The notes below the pieces were generated by a model that saw only the letters and a program-made list of their open reading frames with translations, ran no database searches and was not told the origin of the DNA. Source: Arachis hypogaea (taxonomy: Eukaryota; Streptophyta; Magnoliopsida; Fabales; Fabaceae). From it: a DNA stretch of 64,000 bases. The stretch is from positions 75,385,559-75,449,558 of the forward strand of contig NC_092052.1 in assembly GCF_003086295.3 (NCBI RefSeq). Direction: 5' to 3'. Shown here one piece after another: positions 35,503-47,201 of the stretch (its first letter is position 1; every line of letters starts with the position of its first letter). Made by a program: the position numbers and the translations under genes.

Positions 35503-36482
35503 ACCTCTATTTTATGTCCATTGGGAGAGGATTCCATTGTGGATAAAAATTCTTCAATGATTGAATTCATGTCTTCCAATTCTTCATTCATGACATGCTT
35601 TGGAGGTTGCGCACCCTCCTCAACATCAAATTCAAACTTCTTGGAAGAAGGCTCTATGACTTGAGATTCCCGTGGACGTTCTGCATCTCCTAAGTTTTCA
35701 ACCACTTCTTCTTCTTCGATAATTTCGGCCTTCTCCACTTGCTCTAGTACAAAGTCCAACTCCTCATTCTCCACCAGAGTTTCTAATATCTCTTTCATAC
35801 TCCGTTCTTCAATTGATTCTCCACATAGAGCCATGGGAGTTTCTTGAGTGTCCAAACATTGGGAAGCTAACCGACTTACTACCTCAATCAAGGTAGCCAC
35901 AAATTTTAATGCCGTTCCTTGCATCTCTCTTTGCCCTTAAAGAATTAAAATGAGAGTGTCATTCATTGGTGCTTGAGATGAATAGGAGGGTTCATTGTTT
36001 GGGAGGAAGGGTTCATGGTAGGAAAGTGGTTTATCTTGATAAGGATATGGAAATAGTGGATATTGAGGTGGTGGTTCTCGGGAGTAAATGTGTTGGAATT
36101 GGGGTGGTTCTATGCATGGTTCATATGGCTCATAAGGTGGTTGGTATGGTGGATACTGGTTAGGATCATATGAAGATGTCTGGTGGTATGAGGCTTGTGA
36201 GTATGGTTGGGGGATATGTTGTGGAGGAGGTTCATAGGCATATGGTGCAGGTTGCTGATAATCATAAGGAGGTCCACCATAGCCATTGGATTGGTATGTG
36301 TCTTAGAATAGCTCTTGCTCATAGCACATTGGAGGAGGTTGTTGCCAAGAGGATTGATCATATGCATATGGCTCCTCCCACCTTTGATTGTTCCATCCTT
36401 GTTGCATATCCTCATTGTAGCTTCCATTCCCTACAACATAGTTTGACTAAACTCATAGCCAAAGGGGTGAGAATTCATGGTG
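35503..36482 (-). pseudogene. Broken Tyr/Pro/Gln-rich ORF followed by an acidic region (element B protein?)
   Basis: On the minus strand from an ATG near 36480 the frame reads MNSHPFGY, then after stops QQGWNNQRWEEPYAYDQ, WQQPPPMCYEQELF, GGPPYDYQQPAPYAYEPPPQ, YDPNQYPPYQPPYEPYEP, PPQYPLFPYPYQDKP and SSQAPMNDTLIL. After one more stop comes an acidic, helical part (GTALKFVATLIEVVSRLASQ, EELDFVLEQVEKAEIIEEEE, KKFEFDVEEGAQPPKHV). Three stops break an otherwise continuous frame. It has no conserved enzyme motif; I take it as the gag-like or specific protein of a non-autonomous element. The 90-bp leader and position fit element B, whose 5' LTR and leader are at 56464-58052. G's 3' LTR cuts its distal end. 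Confidence 0.65.
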
Positions 36483-36571
36483 AAAAGACAAAATAAAATC
36501 AAAAGCTAATAAGAAATAATGAAAACAAACTCCTAAAACTAGCAACAACTAACAAACAAGCAAAAGGTAAA
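36483..36571 (-). other. Leader upstream of the Tyr/Pro-rich ORF
   Basis: T-rich on the minus strand (TTGTTAGTTGTTGCTAG and similar), ending against LTR P; the last five bases, GTAAA on the plus strand, are the likely left target duplication of P/L. Confidence 0.55.
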
Positions 36572-38041
36572 TGATGAGCGGATATTTTATACGCTTTTTG
36601 GCATCATTTTCATATAGTTTTCAATATGTTTTGTTTAAATTTTTATTATATTTTCATAGGTTTTAGTGAAAAATTCATATTCTTGGATCTACGTTGAGTT
36701 GATGTATTTTATGACGATTTTAGATCTTTTTTGGCTGAATTTGAGGAGTTTTGGCAAAGTCTGATTCAGAGACAAAGAAAGGACTACAGATGCTGTTAGG
36801 ATCTGACCTCTTTGCACTCGAAGGAGCATTTCTGGAGCTATGAAAGTCCAATTGCCTATAGAAAGCTAATATCCAGGGCTTTCCAGAAATATATAATAGT
36901 CCATACTTTACTTTGGAAATGAAGGCCCAAAACTGGCGTTCAACGCCAGCCACCATCCCCATTCCTAGCATCCAACACCCATAAGGGAGTAGCTGGCGTC
37001 CAACACCAATTCAGGAGTCCAAAGTTGGCATTGGATGCCCAAAAGGGAGCATTAGCTCGTGGCTTCACTCAAGCTCAGCCCAAACACTCACCAAGAGGAC
37101 TCGAAAAGTAGATTTTTGCACTACAAGACTAGCTTATCTTATTTTCTGTAATTCTTAGTTAGCATACTAGTATATATAGAACAAAGATCACCCTTGTTAG
37201 AGATCTTTGCCCATTCAAACCTTACATTTTTTTTTTTTGTACAGTATGAGTCACTAACCTCCTAAGGTTAAGGTTAAGAGCTCTGCTAATTCTTATGAAT
37301 TAATAATATCACTATTCTACTTCAATCTATGCTTGATTCTATTTTAAGATGTATCTTTGTTCTTCATCCTAACGAATTGGGAGTGTAACTTGATCTTCAT
37401 CCCTATTCACTGGGTTCTTGTGAGTCCTTGACGGGATAGTACTGAACCACAAGCTTGATTATACATCTCTTAGATGGCTAATCCACGGCTTCATTGGGGA
37501 CTTCTCGAGACATCAGTTCAGTCGAGGTGCGAGGCGATTAGGGCCTTTGTGGTATAGGCTAGAATCCAAGGAGCAGCATTCTCTAATCTGAAGGATCCGA
37601 CCTTGTCTTAGGTACTTTGAGTAGGATCACCAAGGGAATAGACTGCTAGAGCTTCACCCCCATTCAAATTGGATGACCGCTAACCCGGCGTTTGATCTGA
37701 AGCAGAGGAGATTAATCACCGCTGACCCGGGGTTAATCATATACAGCCTACCATAGAAAGAATCAATCAGAAGGAAGAAGCATCTCTGAAGCCTCAACCA
37801 TTCTCATACCATTGATTTCACACCTATCTCGTAACGTTTTATTTATTTATCTGTTTTATGCGTTTTCTCATGACGACTATATTTTCTATCCGCCTGACTA
37901 AGATATGCAAGATAACCACTGCTTGCTCAAACCATCAATCTCCGTGGGATCGACCCTCACTCACCTGAGGTATTACTTGGACGACCCAGTATACTTGCCG
38001 GTCTATCTATGCAAAACGTGCGGAGCCAGTTTTGTGCGCCA
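36572..38041 (+). repeat. 5' LTR of element P
   Basis: TGATGAGCGGATATTTTATA to TTTGTGCGCCA, 1.47 kb, with TATATATA at 37171-37178. Best match is the LTR at 58053-59566. Confidence 0.88.
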
Positions 38042-38047
38042 AGTTTT

Positions 38048-38065
38048 TGGCGCTGTTGCCGGAGA
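38048..38065 (+). other. Primer binding site, tRNA-Asp type (element P)
   Basis: TGGCGCTGTTGCCGGAGA, two mismatches to the exact site in A, F and Z. Confidence 0.85.
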
Positions 38066-38510
38066 TTGTTCGGATTTGACAAACTACGAGATTATCATGT
38101 TGGTAGTAAAGTCAAATTTCAAATCTTATCTTTTTAAATCTTTTTCAAATATTTTCTTTTAATTTGATTCTTTCTTATCTTATCTTTTTATCTTTCTTTA
38201 AAAATAAAAAATCCTATCTTATCTTTTTTTCAAAAATCAAATTTTTTCAAATCTCCTATCTTTTCTCAATTTCAAATCTTTATTAATTAGTTACTTGTTT
38301 TCTCTTTCTATCTTTTTCAAAACTTCCTAACTAATTTCTCTCAAAATCACTTATTTAACTTTCAAGTTCTTTTTAATCAATTAGTGATCTTCGTCTTTAA
38401 TTTTCTTTTCCTTTTTGAATTTAATTAATAAATAAAATAAAATAAAAATATTTTAATTCTAGTTTCCCTTTTTACTTCTTAATATCCAAATTCTTCTACC
38501 TTTCTTCACC
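38066..38510 (+). other. Untranslated leader of element P
   Basis: T/C-rich with many ATCTTTTTCAAA-like units; no ORF. Confidence 0.7.
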
Positions 38511-40630
38511 ATGAACCCAAATGGGAATGAACAGTTCAGAAGAACTTTGGGGTCCTACATGACCCCTACTCCTGACTTCAATGGGAGAAGTATCAGTATA
38601 CCCCATTGGAGCAAGTAATTTTGAGCTAAATCCTCAACTCATTACTCTAGTGCAGCAAAACTGGCAGTACTCTGGACTTCCACATGAAGAGCCTACTGAG
38701 TTCCTGGCAAACTTTTTACAAATTTCTAACACAGTACGTAATGAGGGAGTAGATCAGGATATCTACAGACTTAGCCTCTTTTCCTTTGCTGTAAGAGATC
38801 AAGCAAAGAGATGGTTAGATAACCAACCCAAATCTAGCTTAAAGACATGGAAGCAGCTAGTAGACAAGTTTCTGAATCAATACTTTCCCCCAAGGAAGTT
38901 AACCGAGTTAAGGCTGGACATCCAAGGCTTCAAGTAAGAGAATAATGAATCTCTTCATGATGCATGGGGGAGGTATAGAAGAATGCTACAGAAATGCCAC
39001 ACTGAAATATTTTCAGAATGGGTGCAATTAGACATCTTCTATTACGGCCTAACAGACATGGCTAGGATGTTTCTAGACCACTATGATGGTGGTTTTATAC
39101 ATATGAGGATAACAATTGAAGAGGCTCATGAACTTATTGAGACAGTTGCCATGAATCAGCATCTGTACTCGGCCGATGAAACTTCCATAAAAGGAGAGGT
39201 TAAGGCAATATCTACTGAGTCTAACCCTCCAGAACAAAATAGCCCATTGACTCAGCAGCTACATGCCCTTGCACAGCAGTTGCTGGAATTGCAAGAGGCT
39301 TTGCGAGAAACTCAGACTTCCAACAGAAATGTAGAAGCACAACTGATTCAAACCACGCAGAAATTATCCAAAAAGATAAAAGAAGAATGTCAGGTGATCC
39401 AACTAAGGAGTGGGAAAATATTGAATACCCAACCTCAGAACAACAGGAAACCAGGGGAAGAACAGCTGACAGAGGATAACCAGACTACAGTCCAAGACAC
39501 CTCTGAGGACATTGCAGGCCCAAAGAGGGATGTCATTGGCGTTCAATGCCAAGAAGGGGTGCCCACTCCTGGCGTTGAATGCCCAAAAGGGGGTAGTTCA
39601 ACGCCAGGAAGGGGGCAGCAAGGGCGTTGAACACCCAAATAGGGATGGTCAGACACATGCAAGTGCTGATAAGACCCTTCCTAAGCAAGCTACTAACCCC
39701 CCTTTCCATTTCAGTAGGCATTCAACCTACATCAACTAAGGTTGATGAGTATAGGGCCAAGATGCCATATCCTCAAAAGCTCTGCCAAGCAGAAAAGGAT
39801 AAATAGTTTGCCCGCTTTGCGAATTATCTCAAGACACTTGAGATCAAGATCCCTTTTGCAGAGGCTCTTGAGCATATACCTTCTTATGCTAAGTTCATGA
39901 AAGACATCTTAAGTCATAAGAAGGATTGGAGAGAGGCACCTCACTAAAGAATGCAGTGCAGTAATCCAAAAGAGCCTACCAGAGAAACTCAAAGATCTTG
40001 GGAGCTTTATGATACCATGCACTTTAGGGGATACCTGTACAAAGACAGCCCTATGTGACTCTGTTTAACTTAATACCTGCATCACTAATAAAGAGACTCT
40101 ATTTAACTCACGAAGTTAAACCTACATGCATATGTCTTCAACTTGCTGATGGCTCTGTTAAGCTTCCATCGGGTGTGCTTGAGGATGTTAGGGTTAGACC
40201 CTTTGCTTTTCCCACAGACTTTGTGGTGCTGGAAATGGACGAGCACAAGAGTGCAACCCTCATTCTAGGAAGACCCTTCCTAGCTACAGGATGGACCCTC
40301 ATTAAGGTTTAGAAAGGAAAAGTAACCCTGAGAGTCAATGAGGATGATTTCGTACTAAATACTGTCAAAGCCATGCAGCATCCAGACACTCCAGAAGAGT
40401 GCATGAATATTGATATCATTGATTTCCTGGTGAAAAAAGTGAATATGGCTAAGAGGCTCAGAGATGAGCTAAACAACATCTTTTATGATGCTCATTCTGA
40501 GTTAGAGGAGGTAGAGGAAATAAAGGAGCCTCTAAAAACTCCTAAGGAGGAGGACATGCCTCCTTAACTCGAGCTCAAGCCATTACCATCCTCCTTGAAA
40601 TATGCATTTCTTGGAGATGGGGATACTTAT
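38511..40630 (+). pseudogene. gag - protease of element P
   Basis: It starts MNPNGNEQFRRTLGSYM; a 2-bp loss near 38600 shifts the frame, which continues with FELNPQLITLVQQNWQYSGL, LSLFSFAVRDQAKRWL and FLNQYFPPRKL. A CAA-to-TAA stop at 38935-38937 is followed by AWGRYRRMLQKCHTEIFSEW, a Gln-rich coil, in-frame palindrome repeats (39536-39640) and more frame breaks. In the protease the DLGAS active-site stretch is damaged (about 40060), but PTDFVVLEMDEHKSATLILG and RPFLATGWTLIKV remain (40201-40312), then an acidic linker up to the solo LTR. Same gag type as A. Confidence 0.87.
40626..40630. other. Target site duplication of solo LTR C, left copy
   Basis: CTTAT, matched by CTTAT at 42560-42564. 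Confidence 0.8.
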
Positions 40631-42559
40631 TAATGAATCCACATTTCATGGTATTTATTTGCTCTAATTAGGTGGATTTCATCAACGTTTCTTGCATTTA
40701 TTCATTGAAATAGCATACTTTTGTGAATTCTTTCCTAATTGTGTTTAATTGTGAAAAACATGCTTTTCATGCTTAAATTGCCAATTTTAATTCACTTTTC
40801 TCCCATTCGATGCCTTGATATATTTGTTTGAGTGATTTAAGGTTTTGAAGGCAAGAATGGCTTGAGAAAGTGGAAGGAAAGCATACAAAGTGGAAGAATT
40901 CAAGAAATGAAGGATTTGTAAAGCTGTACATCCTGACCTCTCAATACTACATCGATCATAACTTGAGCTGCAGAGATCTAAATGAGGCGGTTCCAACGGC
41001 ATTGGAAAGATAACGTCCCGGGCTTCAAAATGATATATAATTTGCTATAGTGGACATAAGTCTATGTGTGCATACGCATACAATTTGTGCGATGCACAAG
41101 TCGAAATTCAGCATATGTGCGTACGCACACACCTGTTCGTACGCACAAGTCCTGGCACGTGACCTCATTAATTTCAACTCACTGGCAGCAATTTCTAGGC
41201 CCCCAAAACCCAATCTAACTCATTTTTAAAGCTATTTCAAGCCAAATTGAAGAAGGATGAAGGGGGAGCACTTAGGTTTAGAATTTTACTTGTTTTAGTT
41301 AGTTTTCTAGAGAGAGAAGCTCCCCCTTCTCTCTAGAATTTGGGTTCTTTAGTTTAATTTCTTGTAATTTCTACTTTTAATTCTTGTTTTTATTTACTTT
41401 TCCTTGTCATTTATTATTATTGCATCTTTGTTCTTCTTCATTTCTCTTGTTATTTCCTTTGTGTTGTCACTTTTATGTTAATGCACACTCTTGTTAATTT
41501 TAACTTTCAATTAATGCAATTTATGTTTTATGTTCATTTATTGCTTTCTCTAGTTGTTCTTGTTATTTTTTTGCCTTGGTAGCTTTAGACTTTATTTTAA
41601 TGCAATTTAATGTTATTTTATTTTCATGCACACCAAGTGTTTGATAAAATACTTGGCTTAGTTTTTACCTAGTTTTTCTTAACTCTTGGCGGCTTGAAAT
41701 TGATGACTTTGGTGATCCTTGAGTCATTGATGTCCATTCTTGTTTGATATATTAGAGTAGTTAGTTGATTTAGTTTCCATTGACTCTATGTGACCCTTAG
41801 TGTTGACATAGGACTTATGGATTAAAATCAACTATGCCTATTTGACTTATCTTCGATGTAAGGTTGACTAAGTAGGATTAACTCTTCATAATCATCATGT
41901 GTTTGTGGTCAATGGCTAGGATAGGTAGCCTTAGCTCTCAATCCATGCCAAGAGGTTTTTTGCATTTGAATTTTCCATGCTTTGACTTTTATTGCTTGTT
42001 TGACTTTTATTTCTTACATGTTTGGTTTTCACACTCTTGGTTGAGAAATTGGTTATTTGGGTAGAATTGAGTTGTGGATGTCCATTCCGCATTGTGTGAG
42101 GATTGTTAATTGGTTTGGTTTCCCTTGACTCTAAGTGACCCACTAGTGTTGACTTAGGACTTAGGGATTGGAATCAATTATGCTTTTTTGACTAATCCTC
42201 AAGTAGGGTTGACTAATTGGGATTAATTCCACACAATTGCCATGTTTGTGGTCCATAACTAGAATAGGAATCCTTAATTCCCCAATTCCCACCAAGAGTC
42301 TTCTTGCATGTTCATTTAAATTCTTGCTATTTACATTTTTCGCTTCTTGCATTCATCCAACCCCCATTTCCTCCCATAGTCAGTAATTAATCACTTAATT
42401 GCAACTCCTAGGGAAGACAACCCGGGATTTAAAACTCCCGGTTATTTTGTATTAAATTTTAACATTTGATTAAGAGAATTCATTGTTGGTTTGGACTATG
42501 CTACCAATGAAGTGATTCTTATTTTAATTGATTCTAGATAAACAATAATTCTCTTATCA
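40631..42559 (+). mobile_element. Solo LTR C inserted in the gag-pol frame of P
   Basis: 1.93 kb with ends TAATGAATCC...CTCTTATCA (one change from TG...CA), flanked by CTTAT duplications, with no primer site or coding part. It splits the GDT/P..VIIS stretch that is continuous in A. Inside are GTGCGTACGCAC-type palindromes (41060-41150), a CT/AG stem at 41310-41340 and an imperfect internal duplication. Left by recombination between the two LTRs of a former full element. The orientation is inferred from similarity to LTR B (the AAGTGTTTGATAAAATGCTTGG block). Confidence 0.85.
41745..42330. repeat. Imperfect ~230-bp duplication within solo LTR C
   Basis: 41755-41975 and 42110-42325 share CATTGACTCTA/CCTTGACTCTA, GTGTTGACATAGGACTTA/GTGTTGACTTAGGACTTA, the GGTTGACTAA block and a CATGTGTTTGTGGTC block, with many substitutions. 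Confidence 0.75.
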
Positions 42560-42564
42560 CTTAT

Positions 42565-43957
42565 CCTGTGATTATAAGCTCTGTCTTAGAACCACATGAA
42601 GAAAAAGCACTAATCCAAGTGCTAAAGATACACAAGACAGCTCTTGGGTGGACAATAAGTGACCTAAAGGGCATTATCCTAACCCGATGCATGCACAAGA
42701 TTCTGCTGGAAGATGACGCTAAACCAGTGGTACAACCACAAAGGCGACTTAATCCAGCCATGAAGGAAGTACTGCAAAAGGAAGTCACCAAATTATGGGA
42801 GGCTGGGATTATTTATCCCATATCTGATAGTCCCTGGGTGAGCCCTGTCCAAGTTGTTCCAAGAAGGGAGGCATGACAGAGGTTCATAATGAAAAGAATG
42901 AACTAATTCCTACAAGGACAGTTACAGGGTGGTGTATGTGCATTGACTATAGAAGGCTCAATAATGCCACCAGAAAGGATCATTTTCCTTTACCATTTAT
43001 AGACCAAATATTGGAGAGACTAGCAGGTCATGCATTCTACTGCTTTTTGAATGGCTATTCAGGCTATAATCAAATTGCAGTGGATCCTCAGGACCAAGAA
43101 AAGACAGCATTTACATGCCCATATGGCGTGTTTGCTTATAGGCAGATGCCATTTGGCCTGTGCAATGCACCTGCCACCTTTCAAAGGTGTATGCTCTCTA
43201 TTTTCTCTGATATGGTGGAGAAGTTTCTTGAAGTTTTCATGGACGACTTCTCCATCTTTGAAGACTCATTTGACTCCGGCCTTGACCATCTGGCCCTAGT
43301 TTTCAAATGATGCCAAGAGGCAAACCTGGTTTTAAACTGGGAAAAATGCCACTTTATGGTGACTGAAGGGATTGTTCTTAGGCATCAAATTTTGAAAAAG
43401 GGAATTGAGGTGGATCAAGTTAAGGTGGAGGTAAATGAGTGATTACCACCACCCATTAATGTCAAAGGAATCAGAAGATTCCTGGGACATGCAGGATTCT
43501 ACAGGAGATTTATAAAGGATTTTTCTAAAATTGCAAAACCCCTATGCAACTTACTAGTTACCGACACTCCATTTGGCTTTGACCAAGAGTGTCTATAGGC
43601 CTTTGACACTCTGAGAGCTAAGCTTTTCACTGCGCCTGTCATCTCTGCACCCAATTGAGACATACCATTCGAACTTATGTGTGACTCCAGTGACCATGCC
43701 ATTGGCGCAGTTCTAGAGCAGAGGCATGACAAGCTTCTTCGTGTCATTTATTATGCCAGTCGTATTCTAAATGATGCACAGAAGAACTAGACTACCACAA
43801 AAAAGCAATTACTTATAGTGGTTTATGCCATTGACAAGTTCAGATCCTATCTAATAGGATCTAAGGTAATTATTTACACTGACCATGCTGCTCTTAAATA
43901 TCTACTCACCAAGTAGGTTCTAAACCCAGGATGATATATGATGGGTATTACTCCTGC
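42565..43957 (+). pseudogene. RT and start of RNase H of element P
   Basis: It continues the frame after the solo LTR: EEKALIQVLKIHKTALGWTI, KILLEDDAKPVVQPQRRLNP, WVSPVQVVP (frameshift about 42865), YRRLNNATRKDHFPLPFIDQ, GYSGYNQIAVDPQDQEKTAF, RQMPFGLCNAPATFQRCM and catalytic FMDDFSIFE. A CGA-to-TGA stop follows at 43308-43310. The RNase H part carries [27 protein letters not shown] and a stop, and breaks off at CTGCAAGAG where F is inserted. Several other stops. Confidence 0.9.
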
Positions 43958-43962
43958 AAGAG
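43958..43962. other. Target site duplication of element F, left copy
   Basis: AAGAG. The partner is CTCTT at 54287-54291 next to LTR K, i.e. AAGAG on the opposite strand. Confidence 0.85.
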
Positions 43963-45681
43963 TGATGAGTGGATAATTTATACGCTTTTTGGCATTGTTT
44001 TTTTGTATGTTTTTAGTAGGATCTAGTTACTTTTAGGGATGTTTTTATTAGTTTTTATGTTAAATTCACATTTCTGGACTTTACTATGAGTTTGTGTATT
44101 TTTTTATGATTTCAGGTATTTTCTGGTTGAAATTGAGGGACTTGAGCAAAAATCAGATTTAGAGGTTGAAGAAGGACTGCTGATGCTGTTGGATTCTGAC
44201 CTCCCTGCACTCAAAGTGGATTTTCTGGAGCTACAGAACTCAAAATGGCGTGCTTCCAACTGCGTTGGAAAGTAGACCTACAGGGATTTCCAGCAATATA
44301 TAATAGTCCATACTTTGGCCGAGTTTAGATGACATAAAAGGGCTTTAAACACCAGTTTTACGCTGCAGTCTGGAGTTAAACGCCAGAAACACGTTACGAA
44401 CCAGAGTTGAATGCCAGAAACATGTTGCAACCTGGCGTTCAACTCCAGAAAGAGCCTCTGCACGTGTAACATTCAAGCTCAGCCCAAGCACACACCAAGT
44501 GGGCCCCGGAAGTGGATTTATGCATCAATTACTTACTTCTGTAAACCCTAGTAACTAGTTTAGTATAAATAGGACTTTTTACTATTGTATTAGAGATCTT
44601 TGGATCATCTTGGAACGTCTGGTTCTTAGATAATGGGGGCTGGCCATTCGGCCATGCCTGAACCTTTCACTTATGTATTTTCAAACGGTAGAGTTTCTGC
44701 ACTCCATAGATTAAGGTGTGGAGCTCTGCTGTTCCTCATGAATTAATGCAAAGTACTACTGTTTTTCTATTCAATTCAACTTATTCCGCTTCTAAGATAT
44801 TCATTCGCACTTTAACATGAATGTGATGAACGTGACAATCATCATCATTCCCTATGAATGCGTGCCTGACAACCACTTCCGTTCTACCTTAGATTGAATG
44901 AGTATCTCTTGGATCTCTTAATCAGAATCTTCGTGGTATAAGCTAGATTGATGGCGGCATTCATGAGAGTCCGGAAAGTCTAAACCTTGTCTGTGGTATT
45001 TCGAGTATGACTCTGGGATTGAATGACTGTGACGAACTTCAAACTCGCGAGTGCTGGGCGTAGTGACAGACGCAAAAGGAGGGTGAATCCTATTCCAGTA
45101 TGATCGAGAACCTCAGATGATTAGCCGTGCTGTGACAGAGCATTTGAACCATTTTCACAAGAGGATAGGATGCAGTCATTGACCACGGAGATGCCTCCAG
45201 ATGATTAGCCATGCAGTGACAGCGCATCGGACCATTTTCCAGAGAGGATGAAAAGTAGCCATTGACAATGGTGATGTCCTTACATAAAGCCAGCCATGGA
45301 AAGGAGTAGGACTGATTGGATGAAGACAGCAGGAAAGCAGAAGTTCAGAGGGACGAACGCATCTCCATACACTTATCTGAAATTCTCACCAATGATATAC
45401 ATAAGTATTTCTATCTTTATTTTCTATCTATTTATTATTTATTTTCGAAAACTCCATAATCAATTATTATCCGCCTGACTGAGATTTACAAGATGACCAT
45501 AGCTTGCTTCATACCAACAATCTCCGTGGGATAGACCCTTACTCACGTAAGGTTTTATTACTTGGACGACCCAGTGCACTTGCTGGTTAGTTGTATCGAA
45601 GTTGTTAATGAAAAATGATTTATTAAGACGTGCGTACAGAGTTTTTGGCGCCGTTGCCTGAGATCACAATTTCGTGCACCA
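43963..45681 (+). repeat. 5' LTR of element F
   Basis: TGATGAGTGGATAATTTATA to TTTCGTGCACCA, 1.72 kb. TATAAATAG at 44564-44572. Palindromes of TGGCGTT/AACGCCA type at 44345-44455. A second primer-site-like sequence lies at 45646-45663. A 60-codon chance ORF (45296-45478) is repeated with one change in LTR K, which marks the pair. Confidence 0.92.
45646..45663 (+). other. Primer-site-like sequence inside the F LTR
   Basis: TGGCGCCGTTGCCTGAGA, 16 of 18 bases equal to the true site 42 bp downstream, also preceded by GTTTT. Confidence 0.8.
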
Positions 45682-45687
45682 AGTTTT

Positions 45688-45705
45688 TGGCGCCGTTGCC
45701 GGGGA
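45688..45705 (+). other. Primer binding site, tRNA-Asp type (element F)
   Basis: TGGCGCCGTTGCCGGGGA, exact, six bases after the LTR end. Confidence 0.94.
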
Positions 45706-47201
45706 TTGTTTGAGTTTGGACAACTGACGGTTCATCTTGTTGCTCAGATTAGGTAATTTTCTTTTTGTTTTATTTTCAAAAATATTTTCAAAAAAAATAT
45801 TTTGTGTTTCTTGTTTGAGTCTTGAGTCGATTTCAAGTTTGGTGTCAATTGCATTTTTTTCTAAAAATTCTTGCATAAAATTTTCGAAAAATTCATGCAT
45901 TCATAGTGTTCTTCATGATCTTCAAGTTGTTATTGGTAAGTCTTCTTGTTTGATGTTGATGTTTTCTTGTTTTGCATCTTTGCTTGTTTTTCATGTGCAT
46001 TTTTGCATTCATAGTGTCTGAACATGAAAGATTTCTAAGTTTGGTGTCTTGCATGTTTTCTTTGCATCAAAAAATTTTTCAAAAATATGTTCTTAATGTT
46101 CATCATGATCTTCAAAGTGTTCATGGTGTTCATCTTGACATTCATAGCATTCTTGCAAGCATTCATTGTTTTGATCTAAAAATTTTCATGCATTGCATCA
46201 TTTTCATGTTTTTCTCTCTCATCATAAAAAATTTCAAAAAAATCAAAAAAATATCTTTCCCTTTTCCTCTCATAAAATTCGAAAATTTGAGTTGACTTTT
46301 TCAAAAATTTTTAAAATCTAGTTGTTTTCTATGAGTCAAATCAAATTTTCAAATTTTATCTTTTTCAAAATCTTTTTCAAAAATCATATCTTTTTCACTT
46401 TTCTTATTTATTTTCGAAAATTTTTAAAATATTTTTCAAAAATCTTTTTCTTATCTTTACCACATAATTTTCGAAAATAACATCATCAATTAATGTTTTG
46501 ATTCAAAAATTTCAAGTTTGTTATATACTTGTTAAGAAAGATTCAAACTTTAAGTTCTAGAATCATATCTTGTGATTTCTTGTGAATCAAGTCATTAATT
46601 GTGATTTTAAAAAAATCAAATCTTTTTCAAAACTAATTTCAATCATATCTTTTCAAAAATATCTTTTCATCTTATCTTTTTCAAAATCATATCTTTTTCA
46701 AAAATTTGATTTTAAAATATCTTTTCTAACTTCTTATCTTCTTATCTTTTCAAAATTGATTTTCAAATTTGTTTCAACTAACTAACTAACTTTTTGTTTG
46801 TTTCTTATCTTTTTCAAAACTACCTAACTAACCATCTCTCTCTAATTTTCGAAAATATCTCCTTTTTTTCAAAAATTCTTTTTAATTAACTAATTATTTT
46901 TATTTTTTGATTTTAATTTTATTCCTAATTTTCGAAAATTACTAACCTTTTTCAAAAACTAATTTCGAAAATCACTAACCATTTTTCAAAAATAATTTTC
47001 GAAAATTCTCTTTCTCTCTCATCTCCTTCTATTTATTTATTCATCTACTAACACTTCTCTTCATCTCACATCTCTGCTCTCCTCACCCTTGTGTTTCTTT
47101 CTTTATATTACATTCTTTTCTTCTTCCACTCACCTAAGAGAACCTCTATACCTGCGCAAAAAGGATCCCTATTATTATTTTTCTGTTCCCTCTTTTTTCA
47201 T
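45706..47201 (+). other. Long untranslated leader of element F
   Basis: 1.5 kb of T-rich sequence with ATCTTTTTCAAA and TTTTCGAAAAT units. Two AAGTTTGGTGTC motifs (about 45836 and 46038). No supported ORF; the small ORFs are low complexity. Confidence 0.75.

Larger units (their letters stand above)
36572..43957 (+). mobile_element. Athila-like element P (5' half; completed by H and L)
   Basis: 5' LTR, primer site, leader, gag, protease, [solo LTR C], RT and start of RNase H, ending at the AAGAG target site of element F. The integrase (H), ORF3 and 3' LTR (L) at 52853-54291 and 58053-62760 look like its missing half in flipped orientation. The flank GTAAA (36567-36571) pairs with GCAAA beyond L's LTR (58048-58052, reverse strand), one mismatch. 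Confidence 0.8.

Noticed and set aside
36110..36427. 105-codon His/Met/Asn-rich ORF on the minus strand
   Set aside because: It is the shifted frame of the Tyr/Pro/Gln-rich sequence; the other frame has the coherent, repetitive composition.
45296..45478. 60-codon ORF conserved in two copies (also 54495-54677)
   Set aside because: Conserved because both copies are LTRs of element F; it lies inside the LTR and is interrupted in the related LTRs of E and A.
46582..46785. Phe/Ser/Lys-rich ORF in F's leader
   Set aside because: Low-complexity ATCTTTTTCAAA units; absent in comparable leaders.
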